Source: Glaciimonas sp. (lineage in GTDB: Bacteria; Pseudomonadota; Gammaproteobacteria; Burkholderiales; Burkholderiaceae_D). Taken from it: 64,000 nucleotides of DNA. The notes under the pieces are model-generated. The model did not search any database, was not told where the DNA came from, and saw nothing but the letters and a program-made list of their open reading frames with translations. How positions within the stretch are numbered: the stretch's first letter is position 1; each line of letters begins with the position of its first letter. The stretch lies in the NCBI GenBank assembly GCA_012927625.1, contig JABBOV010000008.1:404291-468290 (forward strand). Reading direction: 5' to 3'. Positions 16,665 through 25,455 of this stretch are shown in pieces. The translations under genes and the position numbers were made by a program.

Positions 16665-17615
16665 GTGGGCTTATTCGGTAAAACCAAGAATAATTTCGGA
16701 TGGCTAGCTATCAGCTGCCAATCCGATGGCATTTTCGTTGCCCATGTAAAAAAACCGCCTTCAAGCAAGCCGGTGGTAGAGCTATTTTCTTTTTATCCTG
16801 CTGATAAGCCAGGGTACCCGGCCGCGCTGAATAAACTCGCAAAAGAACTGCATCCAGACCGTTATCAATGCACACACTTGCTGAAGTCCGGTGAATACCA
16901 GTTGCTGTCTGTGGACGCACCGAATGTGCCGCCCGATGAGCTCAAGAATGCAATCCGCTGGAGTATCAAGGATATGCTGGACTATCACGTTGACGACGCC
17001 ACCATCGATGTGCTGGCGGTGCCGCTCGACAAGGACGGGCCGGCACGCAGCAATACCCTGTTTGCCGTGGCGGCCCGCAATCAAGTGATCGGGCAACGCC
17101 AGGCCCTGTTTGAAGGAGCGAAAATTGCATTGTGCGCGATCGATATTCCAGAGATGGCGCAACGTAATATTTCCGCCTTGCTGGAGCCGGAAGGACGCGC
17201 CATCGCGCTGTTGTCGTTTAATGCGGAAGGTGGATTGATTACCATCACTTTCGGCGGTGAACTGTATTTTTCGCGGCGTATCGACATGACCGTGACGCAA
17301 CTGCAGCAGGCTGACGTATCGCACAAGACCGCACTGCATGAACGCATCACGCTGGAGCTGCAGCGCTCGCTGGATCACTTCGATCGGCAATATCATGCGA
17401 TGCCGTTATCCAAATTATTACTCTCCCCGATGGGTTTGGAGGGCGCGGGTCTGCAAGAGTACCTTGCGGCTAATTTGTATACTCCAGTGGAGACTTTGCA
17501 TCTGGAATCGATTCTGGATTTTTCCAAGGCGCCTGATCTGAATAACGTTGAATCACAGCAACGCTATTTCATGGTGCTTGGGGCTGCCTTGCGCCATGAA
17601 GAGAAGTCGTTATGA
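16665..17615 (+). CDS. mshI: MSHA biogenesis protein MshI (PilM-like)
   Basis: The 316-residue cytoplasmic protein has a PilM/actin-like pattern: GWLAISCQSDGIFVAHV near the N-terminus, LSVDAPNVPPDELKNAIRWSIKDMLDY near 85, FAVAARNQVIGQRQALFEGA near 135, and ITFGGELYFSRRIDM near 200. In type IV pilus machines the PilM protein links the ATPase to the PilN/PilO inner-membrane pair. The start is GTG 16665 with AGGGG 6 nt upstream. The stop overlaps the next start by 4 bp (ATGA), the first of a string of tight couplings from mshI to mshN. Confidence 0.88.
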   Translation: MGLFGKTKNNFGWLAISCQSDGIFVAHVKKPPSSKPVVELFSFYPADKPGYPAALNKLAKELHPDRYQCTHLLKSGEYQLLSVDAPNVPPDELKNAIRWSIKDMLDYHVDDATIDVLAVPLDKDGPARSNTLFAVAARNQVIGQRQALFEGAKIALCAIDIPEMAQRNISALLEPEGRAIALLSFNAEGGLITITFGGELYFSRRIDMTVTQLQQADVSHKTALHERITLELQRSLDHFDRQYHAMPLSKLLLSPMGLEGAGLQEYLAANLYTPVETLHLESILDFSKAPDLNNVESQQRYFMVLGAALRHEEKSL

Positions 17616-18298
17616 GTCAGCAGATCAATCTATTTAATCCGATTTTTCTGAAGCAGAAAAAATATTTTTCTGCTATTGCCATGGCGCAAGCTTTGGGCTT
17701 GATATTGATCGGTGCGTTGCTTCTGTCCGTATATTCACGCTATCAATTTTCCGGCATGCTCGATACGGCGACCAATATGACTGCACAAATGGGCTTGGTG
17801 CAGACGCGGTTAAACAAGGTCAAAGCAGAATACGCGCCACCCAAAAAAAGCCAGGGGCTAGAAGACGGCGTCAAAAAGACAGACGCGGAAGTGAAGTCCT
17901 TGCAACAGGTATTCGATGCCTTGCAAAAAGGGGATATTGGCAATAGAGAAGGATACTCAGCGTATTTGCGCGCATTTGCGCGGCAGATCGTGGATGGATT
18001 GTGGCTCACCGGCTTCACCATTGTCGGTGCCGGTACCGAGTTGGGTTTGCAAGGGCGCGCACTGCGGCCGGAGCTGGTGCCGGCTTACATCAATAATCTG
18101 AAGCAGGAGCACGTCATCCAGGGCAAAAATTTTTCCACTTTAGAGATACAGTTGCCGCAACGGGAACAAAGCAATCGGGAGCATCCAGCAGGTACTAATA
18201 CCGCCGCAGCGCCGTATGTTGAATTTGATCTGCATTCTTCAGGCATATCCAAGGCAGCAGTGGCCTCTGATTTGCCGCCTGGAGTAAAAAATCAATGA
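17612..18298 (+). CDS. PilN-like MSHA inner-membrane protein (MshI2-type)
   Basis: The 228-residue bitopic protein begins MSQQINLFNPIFLKQKKYFS, the PilN-like INLF signature. It has one membrane helix (AMAQALGLILIGALLLSVYS, residues 22-41), a periplasmic coiled-coil stretch (KTDAEVKSLQQVFDALQKG) and a small alpha/beta domain (LWLTGFTIVGAG...LQGRAL). It starts by ATGA overlap with mshI and overlaps the following PilO-like gene. Its role would be the alignment subcomplex with MshI, MshJ and MshK. The naming varies between species, so no symbol is given. Confidence 0.8.
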   Translation: MSQQINLFNPIFLKQKKYFSAIAMAQALGLILIGALLLSVYSRYQFSGMLDTATNMTAQMGLVQTRLNKVKAEYAPPKKSQGLEDGVKKTDAEVKSLQQVFDALQKGDIGNREGYSAYLRAFARQIVDGLWLTGFTIVGAGTELGLQGRALRPELVPAYINNLKQEHVIQGKNFSTLEIQLPQREQSNREHPAGTNTAAAPYVEFDLHSSGISKAAVASDLPPGVKNQ

Positions 18299-19017
18299 AG
18301 CAAACCGTACAGCTATTTATCCTGAAAATTGATGCGATGAGCCTGCGCGAACGCATCATGATCTTTGCAGGAACGGCTCTGACATTGGTGTTGTTGCTCA
18401 ATACACTCTTGTTTGACCCGCAATTCGCGCAGCAAAAACTTTTATCGCAAAAAATACAATCGGATCAGTCAAAAATTGCCGAAATGCAGGCGGAGATTCA
18501 ACAAAAAGTGACATCGCAGGCGTCAGACCCGGACACTGCCAATAAGAAACTTCTGCAAAAATTGCAACAACAGTCTGAGCAAATGCATGCCGACTTGCTG
18601 GGCTTGAACGATGTGTTGGTCAAGCCTGAGAATATGACTTCGTTATTGGAATCTATTTTAAAACGCAACGGTACATTGCGCCTGATTTCACTCAATACTC
18701 TGCCTGTGAGTACTTTGACTCCCGTTGCGACTAACGCAGCGACAATTCCGGCAGAAAAAAGTGGCGTGCCGACGTCTGCGGCATCACCAGCAGCGACACC
18801 CAGCGCCCTGGGAACTGGCGAGATTTACAAGCACGGCGTAGAAATCGTGGTGCAAGGTAAATATCTGGACATGATGGCTTATATGTCGGCACTGGAAGCG
18901 ATGCCGTGGCAGTTGTTTTGGGGCAAGGCCAAAATGCAGGTAGAGACTTATCCTGAAGCGACCTTGAGCCTGACTCTATTCACTTTAAGCCTGGATAAAA
19001 AATGGCTAAATCTGTGA
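18295..19017 (+). CDS. mshJ: MSHA biogenesis protein MshJ (PilO-like)
   Basis: The 240-residue bitopic protein has one N-terminal membrane helix (ERIMIFAGTALTLVLLLNTLLF, residues 19-40). It is followed by a long Gln/Lys-rich coiled coil (residues 45-105) and a PilO-like ferredoxin-fold part ending KMQVETYPEATLSLTLFTLS. A Thr/Ala/Pro-rich linker lies near 140-170. It starts at an ATGA overlap with the PilN-like gene and its end overlaps mshK by 16 bp. It should form the periplasmic alignment complex with the PilN-like protein. Confidence 0.83.
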   Translation: MKQTVQLFILKIDAMSLRERIMIFAGTALTLVLLLNTLLFDPQFAQQKLLSQKIQSDQSKIAEMQAEIQQKVTSQASDPDTANKKLLQKLQQQSEQMHADLLGLNDVLVKPENMTSLLESILKRNGTLRLISLNTLPVSTLTPVATNAATIPAEKSGVPTSAASPAATPSALGTGEIYKHGVEIVVQGKYLDMMAYMSALEAMPWQLFWGKAKMQVETYPEATLSLTLFTLSLDKKWLNL

Positions 19018-19394
19018 GCATGTCCGCCGTCATGGTGCAAGCGTGCTTGCCCTTGTGGCTGTTGGCATCATCGGCCATCGCACAGACAGTGCCGGACCCG
19101 ACACGGCCACCGGACTTAATCAGCGCGGTGAGCAGGGATCCGGCCGCCTCGTCTGCCGCTGATCCGGTGCTGCAGTCGATACTGATTTCTCCCGGCAGAA
19201 GAATGGCCATCATCAGTGGCCAGACGGTGCAATTACATGAAAAATTCGGCGACTCTCGCCTCACGCATATTGGCGAAACAGAAGTCATTTTGCGCAATAG
19301 CACAACAGAACAAACATTGAAACTTTTTCCCGAGATCAAGGTGCGGCCAGTACTGCAACCTGTTCGCAAAAGTACAAATCAACGGGTAAGATAA
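19002..19394 (+). CDS. mshK: MSHA biogenesis protein MshK (PilP-like)
   Basis: The 130-residue protein has an N-terminal signal region (SMSAVMVQACLPLWLLASSAIAQ). It is followed by the DPTRPPDL motif typical of MshK/PilP-like pilotins and a small beta-domain (SILISPGRRMAIISGQTVQL...GETEVILRNSTTEQTLKLFP). Such proteins bridge the inner-membrane alignment complex to the secretin. The start ATG 19002 lies inside the end of mshJ; ATG 19020 is an alternative. The gap to mshL is 3 bp. Confidence 0.83.
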   Translation: MAKSVSMSAVMVQACLPLWLLASSAIAQTVPDPTRPPDLISAVSRDPAASSAADPVLQSILISPGRRMAIISGQTVQLHEKFGDSRLTHIGETEVILRNSTTEQTLKLFPEIKVRPVLQPVRKSTNQRVR

Positions 19395-19397
19395 AAA

Positions 19398-21128
19398 ATG
19401 CAAAAGACTCTATTAAGCTTCCTGGTTATAGGATTGGCAGGATGTGCTTCACATGCCACAAAACGTGACACGTATGACCTGATCAATGCGGAAATGAAAC
19501 AGGCGGTGGAAACCAACGCAAAGCCTGCGCAGCAGGATGCGGTTTTTGCGGCGCTGTTGCCGCCGCTGACAATTGAAATGCCAAGAGCCCGGCAGCCGCT
19601 GGAAGAACGATTTAATGTGTCGTTCAACAATGTCCCGGCGACCCAGTTTTTCATGGGAATAGTGTCGGGTACGCGTTACAACATGCTGGTGCATCCTGAG
19701 GTCACCGGCACCATTTCGGCCAAGCTCAATAATGTCACCTTGTTTGAGACGCTGGATGCGATTCACGAAATTTACGGCTATGAGTACAAGGTGGAAGGGA
19801 CGCGTATTTATGTGAAACCACCGGGTTTGCAAACCAGTATCTTCCAGGTCAATTATCTCAATAGCAATCGCACCGGTTCGTCTGATCTGCGCGTGACTTC
19901 AGGTGCGGTAAGCAATGTGGCATCCAATCCCGGGGGTAACCCATCGCCCCCCACGTCCGGGACGAATACGCAAGCTATTGCCAGCAGCAATATCAGCACC
20001 ACTTCCGAAAATCATTTTTGGGGAGAGCTTAAAACATCGCTGGACGCCATCATCGGGAACGCAGGCGGGCGCAGTGTTGTCATAAACCAGCAGTCGGGAG
20101 TAGTGGTAATTCGAGCCATGTCCGATGAACTACGCAATGTGTCGACTTTTCTGAAAGCGACACAACTGTCAGTGGACCGCCAGGTGATTCTGGAAGCCAA
20201 GATAATGGAAGTGGAGTTAAATGACAGCTTTCAATCCGGTATTAACTGGGCTTCGTTTGCATCGTTGAATGCGATTAAAAATAGCCGTTCATCGCTGGGT
20301 TTTGTCTCGCCCGGTTCCACCTTGGCGCCATTGCCGTTGAATGGAAGTAACCCGGCAGCCTTAACTAGCGGGGGCAACAATGCCCTCAACGCGGTCAGCG
20401 GTATCGCATTGGGTGCGGCCAGCGCAGCGGCGGGTTCTCTGTTTGGCTTGGCTTTTCAGACCAGTAATTTCGCTGCGCTGATTTCATTCCTGGAGTCGCA
20501 AGGCACAGTGCATGTCTTATCCAGCCCGCGTATTGCGACCATGAATAATCAAAAAGCGGTATTGAAAGTCGGCACCGACGCATTTTTTGTAACGAAGTTA
20601 ACCACCACACAGGGCACTAGTTCAAACGGCATTGCGCAACCATTACCGATAACGACGGTGGACACACAGTCTTTCTTTTCAGGTGTCGCACTCGATGTAA
20701 CGCCGCAAATCGACGCCAGCGGCAATATCACTTTGCATGTTCATCCGTCTGTCAGCAAGGTCACTACGTCTGACTTATCCATTGATCTGGGCGCCAATAA
20801 TGGTGGCATCATGAAATTGCCATTGGCATCGAGCGCCATTTCCGAAACGGATAGCGTAGTGCGCGGCCAGGACGGGCGCATTATTGCGATCGGCGGCCTG
20901 ATGCGGCAAGAATCCACATCGGATAATTCGCAAGTGCCAGGTGCCGGCGACGTCCCCGTGTTGGGCAACTTATTTCGCAATACCGGCAGGATTTCGAAAA
21001 AACGTGAACTGGTCATCCTGATCAAGCCGACCGTGATTCAAGGCGACGATAGCTGGGCCCAAGACATGCTCGATAGCCAGCGCCGGATTCAAGGTTTGGC
21101 GCCGCGTGATGCACCGGGCACATACTAG
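19398..21128 (+). CDS. mshL: MSHA outer-membrane secretin MshL
   Basis: The 576-residue secretin forms the outer-membrane channel for the pilus. The N-terminus is a lipoprotein signal with lipobox GLAGC (Cys near residue 16). The N-domains contain VSFNNVPATQFFMGIVSGTR and ETLDAIHEIYGYEYKVEG, and a Ser/Gly/Asn-rich linker lies near 165-205. The secretin core follows: VDRQVILEAKIMEVELND, VHVLSSPRIATMNNQKAVLKVG, VALDVTPQIDASGNITLHVHP, and VPGAGDVPVLGNLFRN near 520. The order mshJ-K-L-M-N matches known loci. It ends 1 bp before the mshM ATG. Confidence 0.92.
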   Translation: MQKTLLSFLVIGLAGCASHATKRDTYDLINAEMKQAVETNAKPAQQDAVFAALLPPLTIEMPRARQPLEERFNVSFNNVPATQFFMGIVSGTRYNMLVHPEVTGTISAKLNNVTLFETLDAIHEIYGYEYKVEGTRIYVKPPGLQTSIFQVNYLNSNRTGSSDLRVTSGAVSNVASNPGGNPSPPTSGTNTQAIASSNISTTSENHFWGELKTSLDAIIGNAGGRSVVINQQSGVVVIRAMSDELRNVSTFLKATQLSVDRQVILEAKIMEVELNDSFQSGINWASFASLNAIKNSRSSLGFVSPGSTLAPLPLNGSNPAALTSGGNNALNAVSGIALGAASAAAGSLFGLAFQTSNFAALISFLESQGTVHVLSSPRIATMNNQKAVLKVGTDAFFVTKLTTTQGTSSNGIAQPLPITTVDTQSFFSGVALDVTPQIDASGNITLHVHPSVSKVTTSDLSIDLGANNGGIMKLPLASSAISETDSVVRGQDGRIIAIGGLMRQESTSDNSQVPGAGDVPVLGNLFRNTGRISKKRELVILIKPTVIQGDDSWAQDMLDSQRRIQGLAPRDAPGTY

Positions 21129-21129
21129 G

Positions 21130-22023
21130 ATGTATAAGGCACATTTCCGTTTGCACGAACTGCCCTTTGGGATTACTCCCGACACCAGCTTTTTTTTTGG
21201 ATGCGCCAACTACCAGGCGGCGTTGAACACGCTGCTGATTGCAACAAATAGCGGCGAAGGCTTTATCAAAATTACCGGTGAAGTCGGTACCGGGAAAACG
21301 CTGTTATGCCGCAAGTTCATGGCCTCGCTGGATGCAAGTTTTGTTACCGCCTATATACCGAATCCCTATCTTGAACCGCGCACCTTCATGCTGGCGTTGG
21401 CCGACAAGCTGGAAATTCGCCTGGAAAAAGATATCGATCAATATCAGTTGATGAAATCGATCAATCATCGCCTGCTGGAGTTGACGCGTCTCGGAAAAAA
21501 AGTGGTGCTGTGCCTGGATGAAGCACAGGCTATGCCATTGGAAAGTCTTGAAGCGCTGCGCTTGCTGACTAATCTGGAAACCGAAAAAAGAAAATTATTG
21601 CAAATCGTGTTGTTCGGTCAGCCGGAATTAAACCTCAAATTGCAAAAAAACGCGATTCGGCAGTTGACCCAGCGCATCACGTTTCACTATGATATTGCGC
21701 CCTTGACCAGTGACGATATGGCGTTTTATATTTCTCATCGCCTGCAGATTGCCGGCTTTACCGGCAGCCCTTTGTTTGGCCGTGACGCTCTGCGCAAACT
21801 GTATTCGGCCAGTGGCGGTATCCCGCGACTGGTGAACATCCTGGCACATAAATCCCTGATGGCAGCCTATGGCGAGGGGCAACAACAAGTGCTGGCAGGC
21901 CACGTCAAAAGGGCAGTTCAAGATACGATTTTAATAAAAAAAACCTCCAGGATATGGCGCCTGCTGGCTGCTTCCCTATTGCTTATTGCCGTTATCGGCA
22001 TGGCTTGGGATCATTTCAAATGA
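21130..22023 (+). CDS. mshM: MSHA-associated AAA ATPase MshM (ExeA-like)
   Basis: The 297-residue protein begins MYKAHFRLHELPFGITPDTSF, the ExeA/MshM N-terminal signature. The track's 21106 start lies inside mshL, so ATG 21130 is used. Walker A is GEVGTGKTLLC (near 50), Walker B is VVLCLDEAQAMP (near 128), and sensor-like QIVLFGQPELNLKL follows. A C-terminal membrane helix, LLAASLLLIAVIGMAWDHF, anchors it. ExeA relatives bind peptidoglycan and help place the secretin, but the visible protein ends soon after the membrane helix, without a long periplasmic domain. The stop overlaps mshN (ATGA). Confidence 0.9.
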   Translation: MYKAHFRLHELPFGITPDTSFFFGCANYQAALNTLLIATNSGEGFIKITGEVGTGKTLLCRKFMASLDASFVTAYIPNPYLEPRTFMLALADKLEIRLEKDIDQYQLMKSINHRLLELTRLGKKVVLCLDEAQAMPLESLEALRLLTNLETEKRKLLQIVLFGQPELNLKLQKNAIRQLTQRITFHYDIAPLTSDDMAFYISHRLQIAGFTGSPLFGRDALRKLYSASGGIPRLVNILAHKSLMAAYGEGQQQVLAGHVKRAVQDTILIKKTSRIWRLLAASLLLIAVIGMAWDHFK

Positions 22024-23213
22024 GTCTTATCAACCAAATGCTGCAGGATCTTGACAAGCGTCAATCTGCTGCAGCGGTTAACAACGTGGCGCAAGCCGAT
22101 ATCCGGGTAGCGCCCGGGCAACGCACTAGATTACGACTGGTCTGGTGGGCAGCACTACTGTTGACCGTGGCACTTTTGAGCGCTGGCATTGCATGGCTGT
22201 TTTGGCGCCGCGCTGCACCTGCACCTGCACCTGCACCTGCACCTATTGTTGCGGTAGCCAAACCTGCGGTGTCGGTGTCGCCAACGCGACAGAATGCGCT
22301 GCCGCGCGCCAGCAGCACTCCCGATCAGCCGGCACCCCGCGAAAAGGATGCGGTTGTCTCGATAGCAGCCGCACCAGACGTACCCGTCTTTGCCGCAATC
22401 GATTCTTCAGCACAAAAGACGCCCGAAACAACGCTTGCGTTAGTCAAACCTCCAGCCAGAACGACCGCGAGCAAGCCGCTAGCTGCCGCAGTGCAAAAAA
22501 CGGCGCCGGTTTTACATGCAAAAACAGCAGCGCCTACAGTGCCTGCTATGCCAACGCATGTCGCCAAGAATGCCAAAGAGTTTAGAGACGTGCCAGTAGA
22601 CCAGGACAGTGCCGTATTCAAGCAAGCTAAAGAGGTCACACCGCAGCAATCTGCAGAAAACTCTTATCGCAAAGCGCTATCGTTAATCGATGCAGGGCAG
22701 TTGCCAGAAGCAATCGGCATATTAGAGCAAGTCTTACTGAGTAATCCGAAACATGCGGCAGCACGTCAGACTCTGGCGGGCTTGCTGCTGGAGAGTAAAC
22801 GTCAGGATGAGGCGGTGCGCACGTTACAGGAAGGCTTGACTATCGATCCTGCCCAACCGGGATTGGCCATGATATTAGCGCGTCTTCAGATTGAGCGCGG
22901 CCACCTGCGGCCGGCATTGGAAACCTTGCAGCGCACACTCCCGTATGCCGCAGAACAAGCAGATTACCAGGCTTTTCTGGCCGCCTTGCTGCAGCGTGAA
23001 AAACGCCATAAGGAAGCTGCTGAACATTATGCGGTGGCGCTAAGAAAAGTGCCGCAAAACAGCCTCTGGTGGATGGGTTACGGCATCTCGCTGCAAGCAG
23101 ATAATCGTCTGGCAGAAGCGCAGGATGCCTTTACACGCGCCAAAGCATCCAATACGTTATCTCCCGAGCTACAGGCATTTGTCGATCAGAAATTGAGGCA
23201 GATACAACCCTGA
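22020..23213 (+). CDS. mshN: MSHA biogenesis protein MshN (TPR protein)
   Basis: The 397-residue protein begins MSLINQMLQDLDKRQ, the typical MshN start; ATG 22020 overlaps the mshM stop and replaces the track's 21954. One membrane helix (LVWWAALLLTVALLSAGIAWLFW) lies near residue 40. Then come an Ala/Pro-rich linker, with APAPAPAPAP from a CTGCAC hexamer run near 22213-22244, and TPR repeats from about 210 to 390 (ALSLIDAGQLPEAIGILEQV, AEHYAVALRKVPQNSLWWMGYG). The periplasmic TPR part probably scaffolds assembly. It is the last gene of the mshI-N block. Confidence 0.87.
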   Translation: MSLINQMLQDLDKRQSAAAVNNVAQADIRVAPGQRTRLRLVWWAALLLTVALLSAGIAWLFWRRAAPAPAPAPAPIVAVAKPAVSVSPTRQNALPRASSTPDQPAPREKDAVVSIAAAPDVPVFAAIDSSAQKTPETTLALVKPPARTTASKPLAAAVQKTAPVLHAKTAAPTVPAMPTHVAKNAKEFRDVPVDQDSAVFKQAKEVTPQQSAENSYRKALSLIDAGQLPEAIGILEQVLLSNPKHAAARQTLAGLLLESKRQDEAVRTLQEGLTIDPAQPGLAMILARLQIERGHLRPALETLQRTLPYAAEQADYQAFLAALLQREKRHKEAAEHYAVALRKVPQNSLWWMGYGISLQADNRLAEAQDAFTRAKASNTLSPELQAFVDQKLRQIQP

Positions 23214-23310
23214 TACTGTTACGCACAGCCATGAAAAAAGTGGCCTCTGGTGTGTAGGAACAGCTATCCAGGCCGAAGCCACAGAGCCGAGCATATTTTA
23301 CATATTTATT

Positions 23311-23345
23311 GGAGTATATTTTATAGTGCCAATAAAAATATGCGG
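23311..23345 (+). repeat. AT-rich dispersed element, copy E4 (inverted second box)
   Basis: GGAGTAT at 23311 is followed by ATGCGG at 23340, the reverse complement of the usual CCGCAT, at 29 nt. The stretch AATAAA(A/T)ATATGCG is shared with the copy at 44565, so these two form a sub-type. Confidence 0.55.
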
Positions 23346-23409
23346 AAAATTCCATTAAAATAGTGATACACCCTATTTTTATGAATTGCATCGACTTTTG
23401 AAACCTGTT

Positions 23410-23438
23410 CGTACTTTTCATGTCTTTCGTGGACAATG
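23410..23438 (+). repeat. Family D repeat fragment
   Basis: The stretch ending TGTCTTTCGTGGACAATG matches the arms of the large inverted repeat at 42481-42702 (TTTTCGTGTCTTTCGTGGAC). Here only one arm is present. Confidence 0.6.
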
Positions 23439-23473
23439 CATAGCATGCAGTTAAACAAGCGAAAGAAGTTCCG

Positions 23474-24460
23474 ATGAAAGCATTGCGTACTCTGTTCATG
23501 CTCGGTTTTGTCGGTCTTGCCGCTGCGCTGGCGGCTTGTACCGAGCCGCCGTCCGGCAGCTTTCCCGGCTATGCGGAAGCCGATTATGTGCGCGTTTCCA
23601 CACCTATCGCCGGTACTCTGCTGACCCTGCATTTCAAAAAAGGCGACCAAGCCAAGCGCGGCGCACCCGCCTTTGTGCTGGAGCAGATAAGCGAAACCGC
23701 AGCGCGTGCAGAAGCCGCATTTCGCGTCCAGAGCGCAGCAGCATCGCTGGCGAATCTAAAAAAGGGCAAGCGCCCGGATGAAATCGCCACCGCGCAAGCG
23801 CAACTGGCGCAAGCGCAAGCAGCGCAGCGCTTGAGTGCGGCCGATCTGGTACGGCAAACCCAGCTGATCGATGCCCATTTCATTTCGGCGGCACGGCTGG
23901 ATGAAGCACGCGCTGCCGTCATGCGCGATCAGGCCCGCGTGCGAGAGCTGCAGGCACAACTACGGGTGCAGCAACTCGGCGCCAGAAGCGATGAGATTAC
24001 GGTGGCCGAGCAAGCGCTCAATGCAGCGCAAGCGCAATTGGCGCAAGTCGCCTGGCGGGTCGCGCAAAAAAGCCCGGTCATTCCAGTCGATAGTGCGGTG
24101 GCGGAGGTGCTGTACCAAGAGGGCGAGTGGGTGCCGGCCGGCGGCTCGGTGCTGAGTTTGCTACCGCCGCAAAACATCAAAGCGCGCTTTTTCGTGCCGG
24201 AAACGCTGCTGGGAAAACTGCATCTGGGCCAAACCGTAGAGTTGCGCTGCGACGGTTGCAGCGCAGCGATTGCAGCCACCGTCAGCTTCATTGCGCACGA
24301 CGCCGAATATACCGCGCCGCTGATTTACAGCAAGGAAAACCGGGCGTCGCTAGTGTTCATGGTGGAAGCACGTCCCGACCTCAAGAACGCCTATCTGCTG
24401 CATCCGGGCCAGCCGCTGGAAGTCAGGCTTGTCGGCGCTGCCAGCCAAAGCCAGCAATGA
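23474..24460 (+). CDS. HlyD-family periplasmic adaptor lipoprotein of an ABC exporter
   Basis: The 328-residue membrane-fusion protein has a lipoprotein-type signal (MLGFVGLAAALAACTEPPSG, Cys near residue 22). It is followed by the biotinyl-lipoyl half VRVSTPIAGTLLTLHFKKGD (near 38), a long Ala/Gln coiled-coil hairpin (residues 70-200, AQAQLAQAQAAQ) and the second half VIPVDSAVAEVLYQEGEWVPAG. These adaptors join an inner-membrane pump to an outer-membrane TolC-like channel. The gene overlaps the following ATPase by ATGA, so the three genes form one exporter operon of the YbhG/YhiI type. Substrate unknown. Confidence 0.88.
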   Translation: MKALRTLFMLGFVGLAAALAACTEPPSGSFPGYAEADYVRVSTPIAGTLLTLHFKKGDQAKRGAPAFVLEQISETAARAEAAFRVQSAAASLANLKKGKRPDEIATAQAQLAQAQAAQRLSAADLVRQTQLIDAHFISAARLDEARAAVMRDQARVRELQAQLRVQQLGARSDEITVAEQALNAAQAQLAQVAWRVAQKSPVIPVDSAVAEVLYQEGEWVPAGGSVLSLLPPQNIKARFFVPETLLGKLHLGQTVELRCDGCSAAIAATVSFIAHDAEYTAPLIYSKENRASLVFMVEARPDLKNAYLLHPGQPLEVRLVGAASQSQQ

Positions 24461-25455
24461 CGCAAGCAATACCACCAGCGATAACACCGGACACGCCGAT
24501 CATTGATGTGCGCGGTCTGACCAAACGTTTTGGCGAGCGCATCGTGGTCGATCACTTCGACATGCGGGTGCCGAAAGGCCGCATTTACGGCTTCCTCGGG
24601 CCGAACGGCAGCGGTAAAACCACCACCCTGCGCATGCTGTGCGGCTTGCTCAATGCCGATGAAGGCGAAGGGCAATGCCTGGGCTACGACATCCGACGGG
24701 AATCGAATCTGATCAAGCGTCAGGTCGGCTACATGACGCAAAAATTCGGTTTATACGAAGATTTGAGCATCGTCGAAAATCTCGATTTCATCGCCCGTAT
24801 CTTCGAAGTCGCCGACCGCAAGAAGACCGTCGAAGCGACGCTGCTGCGACTGGGTTTGACCAGCCGACGCAGCCAGCTGGCGGGAACTTTGTCCGGCGGC
24901 TGGAAGCAGCGCCTGGCATTGGCCGCCTGCCTGCTGCATGCGCCGCAACTGTTGTTGCTCGATGAACCGACCGCCGGCGTCGACCCCAAGGCCCGGCGCG
25001 ACTTTTGGGATCAAATCCACGATCTGGCAGCGGCCGGTCTGACCGTGCTGGTCACCACCCATTACATGGATGAGGCCGAGCGCTGCCACGAATTGGCTTA
25101 CATTTCCGAAGGCCGCTTGCTGGCACGCGGCACGGTGGCCGAACTGATTGCCGGCGCCGGGCTGGTGACGTGCGCGATTGCCGCCGATGATCCGGTCCGA
25201 TTGGGTGCATTGGCGCGCACGCTGCGCACATTGCCGGCGCTGCGCAGCGTCGCGTCTTTTGGTGCCACGCTGCATGTCAGTGCATCGTCGCAGGCGGTGC
25301 TGGACGCGGCGCTGGCGCCTGTTGCGGGCCAGGGCTTCCAGGTCACCGCGATTGAATCCAGCCTGGAGGACGTTTTCATCGTATTGATGCAAGACAGCCA
25401 AGATGGTCAAAGTGGTAAAAATGAGCAAGATGCTGAGGTCGGGAGCGGCACATGA
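24457..25455 (+). CDS. ABC exporter ATP-binding protein (YbhF/CcmA-like, single domain)
   Basis: The start at ATG 24457 overlaps the upstream stop; the track's 24127 start is inside hlyD. The ABC domain has Walker A GPNGSGKTTTLRM (near 48), the Q-loop MTQKFGLYEDLSI, the signature LSGGWKQRLALA (near 148), Walker B LLLLDEPTAGVDPKARRDFW, and the H-loop VTTHYMDEAERC. A C-terminal accessory part (residues 225-330) ends with ESSLEDVFIVLMQDSQ, as in DrrA/YbhF-type ATPases. YbhF is often a double-ABC protein, whereas this has one. It drives export by the permease encoded next. Confidence 0.9.
   Translation: MTQAIPPAITPDTPIIDVRGLTKRFGERIVVDHFDMRVPKGRIYGFLGPNGSGKTTTLRMLCGLLNADEGEGQCLGYDIRRESNLIKRQVGYMTQKFGLYEDLSIVENLDFIARIFEVADRKKTVEATLLRLGLTSRRSQLAGTLSGGWKQRLALAACLLHAPQLLLLDEPTAGVDPKARRDFWDQIHDLAAAGLTVLVTTHYMDEAERCHELAYISEGRLLARGTVAELIAGAGLVTCAIAADDPVRLGALARTLRTLPALRSVASFGATLHVSASSQAVLDAALAPVAGQGFQVTAIESSLEDVFIVLMQDSQDGQSGKNEQDAEVGSGT

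Larger units (their letters stand above)
23214..23473. other. mshN-hlyD intergenic region with hairpin and repeats
   Basis: The spacer begins with a possible end-of-operon stem (GTGGC at 23240, GCCAC at 23278, with a partly paired interior) but no clear U-tract. It then holds AT-rich element E4 (23311-23345) and a family D fragment (23410-23438) just before the Shine-Dalgarno of the exporter operon. Confidence 0.5.
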
